From: Muribaculaceae bacterium Isolate-104 (HZI)
GTDB taxonomy: Bacteria; Bacteroidota; Bacteroidia; Bacteroidales; Muribaculaceae
DNA length: 33,012 nt
Direction: 5' to 3'
Assembly (NCBI GenBank): GCA_003762715.1
Contig: RIBJ01000048.1
Span: 1 to 33,012 of the forward strand
Below, one piece after another: positions 19,416-26,312 of this stretch (its first letter is position 1; the number at the start of each line of letters is the position of its first letter). The notes under the pieces were generated by a model. The model ran no database searches. It saw nothing but the letters and a program-made list of their open reading frames with translations, and was not told where the DNA came from. Position numbers and translations under genes: made by a program.

Positions 19416-20030
19416 TTATTGATTGGAAATCAAGCGATATATACTGTTGAACTGGCGTAACATGCCGTCGGTATAGTATCGGGAACCCTCGATGTTGGAG
19501 CGATAATTCTGACCTATTACCACGTTCATAAACAAATCGACTATCACAGACGGGATTATGTCCGATTTAATCTCGCCGTTCTGAATAGCACGTCCGACAA
19601 CAAGTTCCAGCACCGATGCTTGCCTATGCTTAAGTTCTGTGCATTTGTTTCTGAAATCAGGTAAGTTTCTTAATGCGTCGGCTTCGAGACTCAGGAATGT
19701 CCCGGCAACGTTCCGAATCCCGCCATTCATCATTTCCAAACATTCTTCCTCCAGCATCGAAACATATTTGACATAGAAATCTTTCAGGCGTCCACGGTAT
19801 TCTTCCGGTACGGAAGAGAACATGACACGATTGAGATAGTATTTGTTGACAGTCTCCTCAAAAAGTCCCAGTTTAGACTTAAAATGATAGGCAATGGCAC
19901 CACGGGTCTGATTGAGGTCTTTCTCAATTACAGATATTGATGTTGCGTCATATCCTTTGGAACCGAATAGTTTAGCTCCTGTAAGCAACAATAATTTCTT
20001 TGATTGCTCTATTATCTCTTTATGTGTCAT
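19416..20030 (-). CDS. TetR/AcrR family transcriptional regulator
   Basis: This 204-residue protein uses the ATG at 20030 (MTHKEIIEQSKKLLL). The N-terminal TetR DNA-binding domain is clear: LLLTGAKLFGSKGYDATSIS, then LNQTRGAIAYHFKSKLGLFE. The C-terminal ligand-binding region is variable and helical. It is the first gene of the long minus-strand run and is 10 bases from the ExoIII-like gene, so it may control that run, including the beta-lactamase. The longer frame to 20102 adds residues unlike TetR proteins. No operator is obvious upstream. Confidence 0.88.
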   Translation of the reverse strand: MTHKEIIEQSKKLLLLTGAKLFGSKGYDATSISVIEKDLNQTRGAIAYHFKSKLGLFEETVNKYYLNRVMFSSVPEEYRGRLKDFYVKYVSMLEEECLEMMNGGIRNVAGTFLSLEADALRNLPDFRNKCTELKHRQASVLELVVGRAIQNGEIKSDIIPSVIVDLFMNVVIGQNYRSNIEGSRYYTDGMLRQFNSIYRLISNQ

Positions 20031-20127
20031 GCTTTTACTGTATTTGATTCGTTCTGGCGATGGCTGCTTATGTTTGGAGTTTAATAATGACGGCCTTGTC
20101 AATGCAACAATCGTAGTATATCATATT

Positions 20128-20277
20128 TCAATCCCAGTCATTGAGGCTGGCGATGTAGTCGTCAACCGATGCTTCATCGAAAAGTTCCGGCAATTCGCCG
20201 GTATTGATATGATAATCGTAATCGGTCATCATATCTTCAACGGGATTTTCACCGTATTCATTATGTTCGTTATCCAT
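20128..20277 (-). CDS. Small acidic protein, 49 residues
   Basis: A short frame begins at 20277 (ATG GAT AAC GAA) and stops at 20128-20130. The product is strongly acidic (many Asp and Glu, almost no Lys or Arg) and ends DDYIASLNDWD. It begins 5 bases after the stop of the preceding gene at 20283, a spacing that fits an operon with HU and the conserved protein. I know no family for it. The position, clean frame and biased composition support a real gene; an acidic partner for the basic proteins coded just upstream is one idea. Confidence 0.55.
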   Translation of the reverse strand: MDNEHNEYGENPVEDMMTDYDYHINTGELPELFDEASVDDYIASLNDWD

Positions 20278-20282
20278 AAATA

Positions 20283-20621
20283 TCATTCTGCATTAAGAGA
20301 TTGGTCATCTTGCTCTTGCGCAGCCTTTCGGCGGGTATCTTTAGCTTTCTTCTTGGCGGCTCGTTTGGCAGCATCCTCTTGGAGCTGCTGTTTCAGTGAT
20401 TTCACAACCTCTGGCTGCTCACGCTTAAATCGTTTCAAATAGAGGTTCTCAATGTGTTGTGGCAACGGGGTTTTCCACGGCTCCTGCTTGTGGTTGTCAA
20501 TCTTCCGTAGAGAATCCGGTTTGAATCCAAGCTCACGAGCCATCTGCACCTGCACATCGGAAAGATGGTGGCGTTTCTGCGCCACCATCCATTCCTCTAT
20601 TATAGCACGTCTGGATGCCAT
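20283..20621 (-). CDS. Conserved protein of unknown function, basic C-terminus
   Basis: This 112-residue protein has a conserved N-terminal core: EEWMVAQKRHHLSDVQVQMARELG, FKPDSLRKIDNHKQEPWKTP and LPQHIENLYLKRFKREQP. This pattern recurs in many unrelated bacteria, as I recall, without an assigned function. The rest is a highly charged helix rich in Lys, Ala, Arg and Gln (LQEDAAKRAAKKKAKDTRRK), likely coiled coil or nucleic-acid binding. The ATG overlaps the HU stop by one base (TAATG), indicating co-translation with HU. Confidence 0.75.
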   Translation of the reverse strand: MASRRAIIEEWMVAQKRHHLSDVQVQMARELGFKPDSLRKIDNHKQEPWKTPLPQHIENLYLKRFKREQPEVVKSLKQQLQEDAAKRAAKKKAKDTRRKAAQEQDDQSLNAE

Positions 20622-20896
20622 TATTTTGCGACTTCTTCCTTGAAGGAATTGGCGGGTTTGAATGCCGGGATATTGTGCGCCGGGATTATGATTGTTGTGT
20701 TCTTACTGATGTTCCGGGCCGTTTTCTCTGCGCGGGTCTTGACGATGAATGAACCGAATCCACGGAGATATACGTTCTCGCCGTGAGCGAGGCTGTCTTT
20801 TACAACAGTCATAAACTGTTCGATTACAGAGATAACGGCAGTTTTCTCGATCCCTGTCGATTTTGATATTTCGTTTGCTATTTCTGCTTTTGTCAT
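20621..20896 (-). CDS. HU/IHF-family nucleoid protein
   Basis: This is a 91-residue HU-type protein starting at 20896 (MTKAEIANEISKSTGIEKTA). VYLRGFGSFIVKTRAEKTARNISKN matches the HU DNA-binding arm region, and IPAFKPANSFKEEV the C-terminal helix. It forms dimers that bend DNA. The longer frame upstream to 21028 has no HU character. It heads a three-gene unit with the conserved protein and the 49-residue acidic protein. In a mobile element it could support recombination or packing of incoming DNA. Confidence 0.93.
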   Translation of the reverse strand: MTKAEIANEISKSTGIEKTAVISVIEQFMTVVKDSLAHGENVYLRGFGSFIVKTRAEKTARNISKNTTIIIPAHNIPAFKPANSFKEEVAK

Positions 20897-20937
20897 ATTG
20901 CGAGGTGTTATGTTGAGGTTGATACGCTTTATAACTG

Positions 20938-20945
20938 CAAAATTA
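20938..20945 (-). promoter_or_regulatory. Probable -7 element for the HU unit
   Basis: The minus strand reads TAATTTTG, fitting TAnnTTTG, 41 bases upstream of the HU start. No clear -33 element is seen at the right distance. Confidence 0.4.
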
Positions 20946-20973
20946 CTAAAAATCGGGCGAATAAGCATAAGAA

Positions 20974-20996
20974 AGCCTGCCCAAAATGAGCAGGCT
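20974..20996 (-). terminator. Terminator of the radical SAM gene
   Basis: AGCCTGC (20974-20980) pairs with GCAGGCT (20990-20996); on the minus strand it is followed by TTCTTA. It lies 20 bases after the radical SAM stop at 21016 and upstream of the HU promoter. Confidence 0.65.
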
Positions 20997-21015
20997 GGAA
21001 ACAGGATTAGAGTCT

Positions 21016-21909
21016 TCACAGATGCCATATCCTGCTGCGATATGCTTTCAGTTCCTTTTCCGGAAACTGCGCTATCGCCTTATCAAATTCTCGGAGTATC
21101 GCGGCTTTGTCATCCGGTAATGCTCCCGTGATTGGTACCGTATTGGAGATATGGTGACCGAGCAGGTTGACACGTATATTCAGTTTGTCGATAAGTGTCC
21201 GCATCTCCATCAGTCGCTCTATCTCCGGTTCCTCTATATACGTGCCGTCTTGCACTTCCTGATATAACTGCGACTCCGGAAAGATTGTCAACGACACTAT
21301 GTTGATGATGCAGGGATGGAGTTGATTCAACACCTCGGCGGTCGCTATCGCGCTTGCCTCGCCATTGCCCTTGCCGCTGAGTCCGTTAAGATAGAATACA
21401 TTGTAGCGGATTCCTGCCTCGTCGAGTTTTGTGAGCTGTTCAAGAATGTCGGCGGCGTGATAGCCCTTGTTCATCCGCTCCAATGTCGGGTCATGGGCAG
21501 TCTCTATGCCAATATTGATGCTGTCGAGTTTCAAATGGTGGAGGTTCTTCAGTTCTTCAACTGTCTTGGACGTAATGTCCGTTACGCGGGCGAACATCCC
21601 GAACGACACCATGTGCGGAAGATACTTCCTTAACAGCAAAGCAACATCCATGAGTTTGTTGTAACTCAACGCGAAAGGGTTCGCTCCGGTGAGATAGACA
21701 CGTCGTGCGCGTGGTTGCCACTGCCGGATGACTATAAGGTCTTCCTCCACCTCTGAAAGAGGCGACATTCGGAAGGGTGTACCGTGGTATAGACTGCAAA
21801 ACTTGCATTTGTGCCATGTGCAGCCGGAGGTCAGTTGCAGCAGCTGGGAACTGGCTTCGTATGGAGGTCGCCACACCTGACCTGTGAAATGTAGCTCAGG
21901 ATATATCAT
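21016..21909 (-). CDS. Radical SAM protein
   Basis: This ~297-residue protein uses the start at 21909 (MIYPELHFTGQVWRPPYEA). The cluster motif CTWHKCKFC (Cys-x4-Cys-x2-Cys) near residue 30 binds the 4Fe-4S cluster that cleaves S-adenosylmethionine. The usual later radical SAM landmarks are visible: VYLTGANPFAL, LDSINIGIETAHD and YNVFYLNGLSGKGNG. The cluster spacing is Cys-x4-Cys rather than the common Cys-x3-Cys. It resembles the broad group of Elp3/HemN-like radical SAM proteins of unknown substrate. It is divergently transcribed from hxlR, with a good promoter at 21940-21970. Confidence 0.85.
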   Translation of the reverse strand: MIYPELHFTGQVWRPPYEASSQLLQLTSGCTWHKCKFCSLYHGTPFRMSPLSEVEEDLIVIRQWQPRARRVYLTGANPFALSYNKLMDVALLLRKYLPHMVSFGMFARVTDITSKTVEELKNLHHLKLDSINIGIETAHDPTLERMNKGYHAADILEQLTKLDEAGIRYNVFYLNGLSGKGNGEASAIATAEVLNQLHPCIINIVSLTIFPESQLYQEVQDGTYIEEPEIERLMEMRTLIDKLNIRVNLLGHHISNTVPITGALPDDKAAILREFDKAIAQFPEKELKAYRSRIWHL

Positions 21910-21939
21910 ATCTCGATATTTTTTGTTAATTTTGTAATG

Positions 21940-21970
21940 CAAAATTAGGTGATAGTCAGAGCCAAAGCAA
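21940..21970 (-). promoter_or_regulatory. Promoter of the radical SAM gene
   Basis: On the minus strand TTG (21968-21970), 20 bases, then TAATTTTG (21940-21947) matches the Bacteroidetes promoter. It is 31 bases from the chosen start at 21909, which supports that start over the one at 21942, whose codon overlaps the -7 element. Confidence 0.6.
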
Positions 21971-21974
21971 CAAC

Positions 21975-22008
21975 TTACCGAAAGGTTTGACCCTTACCTA
22001 AAAGTTTG
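21975..22008. promoter_or_regulatory. Pair of 15-bp direct repeats, candidate HxlR operator
   Basis: TTACCGAAAGGTTTG (21975-21989) and TTACCTAAAAGTTTG (21994-22008) agree at 13 of 15 positions with a 19-base period. They lie between the divergent radical SAM and hxlR genes, directly beside the -33 element of the former. Control of both genes by HxlR is an inference. Confidence 0.45.
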
Positions 22009-22044
22009 TTTTACTCGTTATCAGCCTGTTTTGCATGACAGTAT

Positions 22045-22395
22045 ATGGCAAAAAAACTGGATTACGAATATTGCAAGGCCGCCCCGATGCTCGAATGGCT
22101 CGGCAACAAGTGGGCGCTGGTCGTTCTCGTGAAGATTTCCGAGAACGAGCCGGTGCGCTTCAACGAGTTGTACCGCAATATCCCGTCTGTGTCTGAAAAG
22201 GTACTGTCGCAGGTTCTCCGTCAGTTGACGACCGACGGCATAATCCGCCGCGAACTGTTCCCGGATGTGCCGCCTCGCACGGAATATTCCGTCACTGACT
22301 TCGGCAGAACACTTTTGCCCCACGTCGAAGCCCTCATCAACTGGGGCCGCGACAACTTCGACACCATAATGTCAAACCGCCAAAAACAGAAATGA
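22045..22395 (+). CDS. HxlR-family transcriptional regulator
   Basis: This is a 116-residue winged-helix protein with the HxlR pattern: CKAAPMLEWLGNKWALVVLVKI, RFNELYRNIPSVSEKVLSQVLRQL, TDGIIRRELFPDVPPRTEYSVT and a final helix LLPHVEALINWG. Cys10 near the N-terminus is at the place used for redox or electrophile sensing in HypR/YodB-type members. It heads the plus-strand run, 3 bases before the DJ-1/PfpI gene, which is a frequent redox-linked partner. A pair of direct repeats at 21975-22008 may be its operator. Confidence 0.92.
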   Translation: MAKKLDYEYCKAAPMLEWLGNKWALVVLVKISENEPVRFNELYRNIPSVSEKVLSQVLRQLTTDGIIRRELFPDVPPRTEYSVTDFGRTLLPHVEALINWGRDNFDTIMSNRQKQK

Positions 22396-22398
22396 ACT

Positions 22399-23004
22399 AT
22401 GAGCAACGAAATTCTTTATATTCTGCTACCCGACTTCGCGGCGCATGAGGTAGTGTATCTCGCGCAGGCAATCGCCTCCGATGAGTATGCGCTGAAAGAA
22501 TATCCCAAATATGTCAACAAGATTGTAGCGCCGACACTGGATCCGATTAAATCTATCGGCGGTTTCCGAACATTGCCGGACTATGCGTTTGACACGATGC
22601 CCGACGATTATGCTGCGCTGGTGCTGATTGGTGGCTTCGGCTGGAGCACGCCCGTCGCTGACAAAGTCGTGCCGATAGTCCGAAAAGCCATTGAAGAAGG
22701 CAAAACAGTCGGTGCTATCTGTAACGCAGCTTCGTGGATGGCGAAACATGGTTTTCTCAATGCCGTGAAACATACCGGCAACGGATTGGAACAACTTAAA
22801 ATTTGGGGTGGTGAGATCTATACGAATCCCGAAGGGTACATCCACACGCAAGCCGTAAGCGACAACCGCATTGTGACTGCAAACGGTTCGGCTACGCTTG
22901 AATTTGCAAAGGAGTTGCTTCTGTTGCTTGAAAACGACACGCAAGAGCGTATAGAAATGTACTATCAATTCAACAAGCAGGGCTTCTGCTCTTTATTTCA
23001 ATAG
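22399..23004 (+). CDS. DJ-1/PfpI family protein
   Basis: This is a 201-residue protein of the DJ-1/PfpI superfamily. ILYILLPDFAAHEVVYLAQAI is the first strand-helix with a likely conserved acidic residue. The nucleophile elbow is VGAICNAASWMA with the reactive Cys near residue 112. VLIGGFGW is the strand-loop before it. Members act on glyoxals, as chaperones or on glutathione-linked stress products. It begins 3 bases after hxlR and one base before the DUF169 gene. The redox-type regulator upstream fits a stress role. Confidence 0.88.
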   Translation: MSNEILYILLPDFAAHEVVYLAQAIASDEYALKEYPKYVNKIVAPTLDPIKSIGGFRTLPDYAFDTMPDDYAALVLIGGFGWSTPVADKVVPIVRKAIEEGKTVGAICNAASWMAKHGFLNAVKHTGNGLEQLKIWGGEIYTNPEGYIHTQAVSDNRIVTANGSATLEFAKELLLLLENDTQERIEMYYQFNKQGFCSLFQ

Positions 23005-23005
23005 G

Positions 23006-23731
23006 ATGTCTCTTATGATGAACCCGTCAGAATTCATAGCAGAATATCGGGAGTGTTTCGGAGCATCTGTGCCGTTGACTCTCGCTGTGGTATATGCCGA
23101 TAAGCCTCTCAGTGAGCCTTGGAATATCGCGGGCTGTATGTTCAAGCAATTTCATAGGGCATATAAAGGGGAAACAGTAACTTTCGACGCCGAGAGTCTC
23201 ACATGCGGAGGCGGCAAGCTGTACACAGGTCTCGGGCCGGTACAGGAGCGTATATATGACTTCGTCTCAAAAGTGGAAAAATACAAACAGTCGCCGGAAC
23301 TGGTTCGAGGTTATATAACGGCACTGAACCCACGTCTGTCCGAAAAGCCATATCTGAATATCGTGCCGGTCGGCAATCTTGACAATTTCGATGAAATAGA
23401 GGGTCTGATATTCTTTGTGACGCCCGACGTGCTTTCCGGTCTTTTCGCTTGGGCCAACTATGACAGCTCGGATCTTAATGCCGTGATGTCTCCGTGGGGT
23501 TCAGGCTGTGCGTCGGCAATAACGACGATGGTCAACGAAAACCGCGCAGGCGGCAAACATTGTTTTATCGGTATGCTTGATGTCTCAGCACGTCAATTCT
23601 TCCACCATGACATTCTCAGTTTCTCAATTCCCAGGAGCCGATTCGTGGAGATGTGCGACACGATGCGGCAATGCTGCATCTCCGGCAGCCCCGCATGGCT
23701 CAAAGTGAAGAAAAGAATAAACAACACATAG
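23006..23731 (+). CDS. DUF169 family protein
   Basis: This 241-residue protein matches DUF169: an N-terminal FIAEYRECFG, a central Cys-containing stretch (GCMFKQFHRA, LTCGGGKLYTGLG) and a C-terminal WGSGCASAITTMVNEN followed by FIGMLDVSARQFFHHDILSFSIP. These conserved cysteines and the repeated glycine motifs are the family hallmarks. The function is unknown. It starts one base after the DJ-1 gene's stop (with another Met at codon 4) and is followed after 2 bases by the TIGR04076 gene. Confidence 0.85.
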   Translation: MSLMMNPSEFIAEYRECFGASVPLTLAVVYADKPLSEPWNIAGCMFKQFHRAYKGETVTFDAESLTCGGGKLYTGLGPVQERIYDFVSKVEKYKQSPELVRGYITALNPRLSEKPYLNIVPVGNLDNFDEIEGLIFFVTPDVLSGLFAWANYDSSDLNAVMSPWGSGCASAITTMVNENRAGGKHCFIGMLDVSARQFFHHDILSFSIPRSRFVEMCDTMRQCCISGSPAWLKVKKRINNT

Positions 23732-23733
23732 GT

Positions 23734-24126
23734 ATGAAACATAAAGTGAAAATCACTGTGCTTGACACCAAGCTCTATCCCGAATATCAGCAGCAATACT
23801 GCGTGAATCCTTGCTCCGGCAAATGCCCTGTCTACAACAAGGGCGATGAGTTCATGTTCTATCGTGATGACGTCCGGGATGACTTCTGGCACTGTGGACT
23901 CGACACGCTCGTGAAAACCGACGGCAATCCTGATGAGGTGGCAGGTGGTCCGAAAAAGCCATTCTGCTCCGAGGCGTGGGATGCTATCTCCAGATACATC
24001 TACGCCGGATTGCAGGGCGGCTCCATCATGAAGGGTTGGATGCGCGATGAAAACACCATGATCACATGCTGCAACGACGGGACGCGCCCTGTAATCTTCA
24101 AAATTGAGCGCATCGACTATGAATGA
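23734..24126 (+). CDS. TIGR04076 family protein
   Basis: This 130-residue protein uses the ATG at 23734, 2 bases after the DUF169 stop; the longer frame from 23653 overlaps DUF169 and adds unrelated residues. The sequence starts HKVKITVLDTKLYPE, carries the Cys set CVNPCSGKCPVYNKGDEF and FWHCGLDTLV, and ends DGTRPVIFKIERI. This matches the TIGR04076 family, which has no proven function; the cysteine pattern suggests metal or thiol chemistry. It is followed 3 bases later by an acetyltransferase gene. Confidence 0.85.
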   Translation: MKHKVKITVLDTKLYPEYQQQYCVNPCSGKCPVYNKGDEFMFYRDDVRDDFWHCGLDTLVKTDGNPDEVAGGPKKPFCSEAWDAISRYIYAGLQGGSIMKGWMRDENTMITCCNDGTRPVIFKIERIDYE

Positions 24127-24129
24127 AGC

Positions 24130-24705
24130 ATGATAGAAACTGACAGACTTATCCTGCGACCTTGGCGAGAGGACGATGCCGAGGCTCTTTATAAGTACGC
24201 TTCTGACCCTGCAATCGGTTTGGTTGCAGGTTGGCCGCCGCATACTTCCGTGGAAAACAGCCTTGAAATTATCCGGACTGTGTTTTCCGCGCCGGAAACT
24301 TATGCCGTTGTATTGAAAGAGACTGATGAGCCTGTGGGTTGTTGTGGTATAATGTTCTCCAACAGTTTACATGCCGCTGAAATGCAAACAAATGAGGCAG
24401 AGATTGGCTATTGGATTGGCAAGCCATATTGGGGACAAGGATTGATACCGGAAGGGGTAAAAGCCTTGTTGTCAAGATGCTTCAATGACCTTGAACTCGG
24501 TGCCGTATGGTGCGGATATTATGACGGAAACGACAAATCAAGACGTGTCTGCGAGAAATGCGGATTCAAGTATCACCATACTAATCCCGATATTGTCTCG
24601 CCTCTTGGGGACAGGCGTACCGAACAATTTTATCTAATGACAAAAGAAGATTATCATGCCATACATATCAATAGAGAGCGACAGGCTGACCGCAGAACAG
24701 AATAA
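24130..24705 (+). CDS. GNAT family N-acetyltransferase (RimJ/RimL-like)
   Basis: This is a 191-residue acetyltransferase. ETDRLILRPWREDDAEALYKYASDP at the N-terminus, IGYWIGKPYWGQGLIPEGVKALLSRCF (acetyl-CoA binding loop GKPYWGQGL) and NDKSRRVCEKCGFKYHHTN at the C-terminus are the standard motifs of the Acetyltransf_3 group. It would acetylate an amine on a protein or small molecule; the substrate is unknown. It begins 3 bases after the TIGR04076 gene. Its last 50 bases overlap a truncated tautomerase frame (24656-24730). Confidence 0.9.
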   Translation: MIETDRLILRPWREDDAEALYKYASDPAIGLVAGWPPHTSVENSLEIIRTVFSAPETYAVVLKETDEPVGCCGIMFSNSLHAAEMQTNEAEIGYWIGKPYWGQGLIPEGVKALLSRCFNDLELGAVWCGYYDGNDKSRRVCEKCGFKYHHTNPDIVSPLGDRRTEQFYLMTKEDYHAIHINRERQADRRTE

Positions 24706-24730
24706 GCAGCAGATTCGGATGCCATGGTAA
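24656..24730 (+). pseudogene. N-terminal remnant of a 4-oxalocrotonate tautomerase-like gene
   Basis: A 24-codon frame starts MPYISIESDRLTAEQ and ends after QQIRMPW with TAA at 24728-24730. The beginning matches the N-terminus of 4-oxalocrotonate tautomerase-like enzymes (Pro after the initial Met is the catalytic base; the SIES-x-LT-x-EQ pattern is typical). Full members have about 60-75 residues, so the gene is cut short. The frame overlaps the end of the acetyltransferase gene. It may be a relic of a further gene lost from this run by deletion. Confidence 0.5.
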
Positions 24731-24751
24731 GAAATCTTAAATAGATTATCA

Positions 24752-25534
24752 ATGAGAATCTATCAACCGAAGGAGAAACTGCGCCCGTATGTGCGCTACT
24801 ATTGGGTGCTGGAAAGCGATGCGCCTTTCAGCGTCCTGACATATCCTATCGGTTGCCCGCAGATGATTTTTCATCGGCGCACGCCTCTATTCATCCCCGA
24901 ATTATCATGTCGGCAGGATAAATTCACTATCAGCGGGCAGGTGAATTTCCCGGCTAATATTACCTCTTACGGCGACACGGAAATGGTTGTCGCGGTTTTC
25001 TATCCCCATACCATCGGGATGTTCATTGACACTCCACCGTCGGCTTTCTACAATCAGGAGATTTCCGGCTACACTATAGGGAACAAGCAGTTGAATCGGC
25101 TTGCCGACCAGATTTTTGATTGTGCGGATTCCAAAACGGCAATATCGCTGATAGAACAGTGGCTAACCGCACGAATCATCCCATCGTTGAACATTGAAAG
25201 AATCGGGGCTTCGCTCTCCGCGTTGCTCCGTTCGCCGTCAACTTCGGTTGAGAACCTCGCCGGAATCGCCTGTCTGAGCAAGAAACAATACGGTCGCCTG
25301 TTCCGCGAATATGTCGGCATGAATCCTAAGGAATACGGACGCATAGCCCGGTTCCAGCGGGCTTTGAGGATGATGCAGCTCGGTTCTCGCGATTATGCCG
25401 GAATTGCATACGCCAACGGGTACTCCGACCAGTCGCATTTCATCCGCGACTTCCGCCTTTTTAGCGGCATTACACCCAAGCAACTGGCTGAATACCAGAT
25501 ACCATACTCCGATTTATATACCGTTCCGGTATAA
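24752..25534 (+). CDS. AraC-family transcriptional regulator (DUF6597-type N-terminus)
   Basis: This is a 260-residue regulator. The N-terminal domain begins YQPKEKLRPYVRYYWVLESD, the pattern of the DUF6597 sensor domain. The C-terminal AraC domain contains two helix-turn-helix parts: TSVENLAGIACLSKKQYGRLFREYVGM and DYAGIAYANGYSDQSHFIRDFRLFSGITPKQ. It lies 46 bases after the acetyltransferase gene and 57 bases before the CAT-like gene, which it may regulate. The dyad at 25578-25600 lies just in front of that gene. Confidence 0.92.
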   Translation: MRIYQPKEKLRPYVRYYWVLESDAPFSVLTYPIGCPQMIFHRRTPLFIPELSCRQDKFTISGQVNFPANITSYGDTEMVVAVFYPHTIGMFIDTPPSAFYNQEISGYTIGNKQLNRLADQIFDCADSKTAISLIEQWLTARIIPSLNIERIGASLSALLRSPSTSVENLAGIACLSKKQYGRLFREYVGMNPKEYGRIARFQRALRMMQLGSRDYAGIAYANGYSDQSHFIRDFRLFSGITPKQLAEYQIPYSDLYTVPV

Positions 25535-25572
25535 ATGTCCCTTTTCTTCTATCCGGGCTGAAAGCGAAGTGA

Positions 25573-25600
25573 TAATTTTGCATCAAAAAAGATGATGCAA
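25573..25600 (+). promoter_or_regulatory. -7-like element and perfect dyad over the CAT-like start codon
   Basis: TAATTTTG (25573-25580) fits the -7 consensus. TTGCATCA (25578-25585) and TGATGCAA (25593-25600) form a perfect 8-bp inverted repeat with a 7-base spacer, covering the ATG at 25592. No good -33 element is seen. It may be an operator or an RNA hairpin hiding the start. Confidence 0.4.
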
Positions 25601-26209
25601 GAAGTCAATCCCGTGGAAACAACCCGTGCTTACGCCTTCGAAAAGTGGATGAAGGCCCCGATGCCGATGGTAACGCTGTTCAAGACGCTCGATGTGACCC
25701 GGCTGCGCCGTATCAGCCGCCGTCGCAGACTGAAATTCAATATGCTGATGTGTTGGTGTATAGGCCGGGCCGCATCGCAGGTCAAGGAGTTCTACCTGCT
25801 CCCTGTCGGCAGCAAACTGATGCGCTATGACTCGATAGCCGTCAACACTATCGTGCTCAATCGAAAAGGCGAGGTCAGTTCATGCGACATTCCCTATACC
25901 GACGACCTCGCCGTTTTCAACGTCGACTATCTGCGCCTGACCAATAAGGTGGCTGAGACCTGCGAAAACAATGACATCGCTGACAGCATGGTTATCGGCA
26001 CGTCGGCATTGGCGCAATACGATATTGATGGGGCTGTCGGAATGTATAGCGGAGTATTCAACAATCCTTTCCTGATATGGGGACACTACCGCAATGGCTT
26101 CTTCAAAACTCGGCTGACTGTATCATTACAATTCCATCACACCCAGATGGATGGCGCCCATGCCGCCGGTTTTATCGGTAAGTTACAGGATGTAATCAAT
26201 TCCATATAA
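25592..26209 (+). CDS. Chloramphenicol acetyltransferase-like acyltransferase
   Basis: This is a 205-residue protein with the CAT fold. The catalytic motif QFHHTQMDGAHAAGFI near residues 185-200 supplies His-x3-Asp-Gly, with the His acting as general base. Upstream patterns also fit: RRLKFNMLMCWCIGRAAS, LPVGSKLMRYDSIAVNTIVL and NNPFLIWGHY. True CAT enzymes are trimers that acetylate chloramphenicol; many homologues in Bacteroidetes have unknown substrates, and the sequence does not let me decide. It is the last gene of the plus-strand run, ending before a clear terminator. An alternative ATG lies at the next codon. Confidence 0.85.
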   Translation: MMQEVNPVETTRAYAFEKWMKAPMPMVTLFKTLDVTRLRRISRRRRLKFNMLMCWCIGRAASQVKEFYLLPVGSKLMRYDSIAVNTIVLNRKGEVSSCDIPYTDDLAVFNVDYLRLTNKVAETCENNDIADSMVIGTSALAQYDIDGAVGMYSGVFNNPFLIWGHYRNGFFKTRLTVSLQFHHTQMDGAHAAGFIGKLQDVINSI

Positions 26210-26226
26210 CTGAAGAATTCTCCAAC

Positions 26227-26242
26227 GCCGCCTTTTGGCGGC
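26227..26242 (+). terminator. Terminator of the plus-strand hxlR-CAT run
   Basis: GCCGCC (26227-26232) and GGCGGC (26237-26242) pair around TTTT, followed by CGAAATTTTT. It lies 17 bases after the CAT-like stop. Confidence 0.8.
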
Positions 26243-26260
26243 CGAAATTTTTGACAAAAT

Positions 26261-26295
26261 GAACGGAGCGACTTCATCACGAGGTCGCTCCGTTC
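26261..26295 (-). terminator. Terminator of the pcfJ operon
   Basis: GAACGGAGCGAC (26261-26272) pairs with 26284-26295 in a 12-bp stem. On the minus strand it is followed by ATTTTGTC and further T-rich bases. It lies 17 bases after the pcfJ stop and stands back to back with the plus-strand terminator. Confidence 0.75.
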
Positions 26296-26312
26296 TGACT
26301 ATGACAAACATA

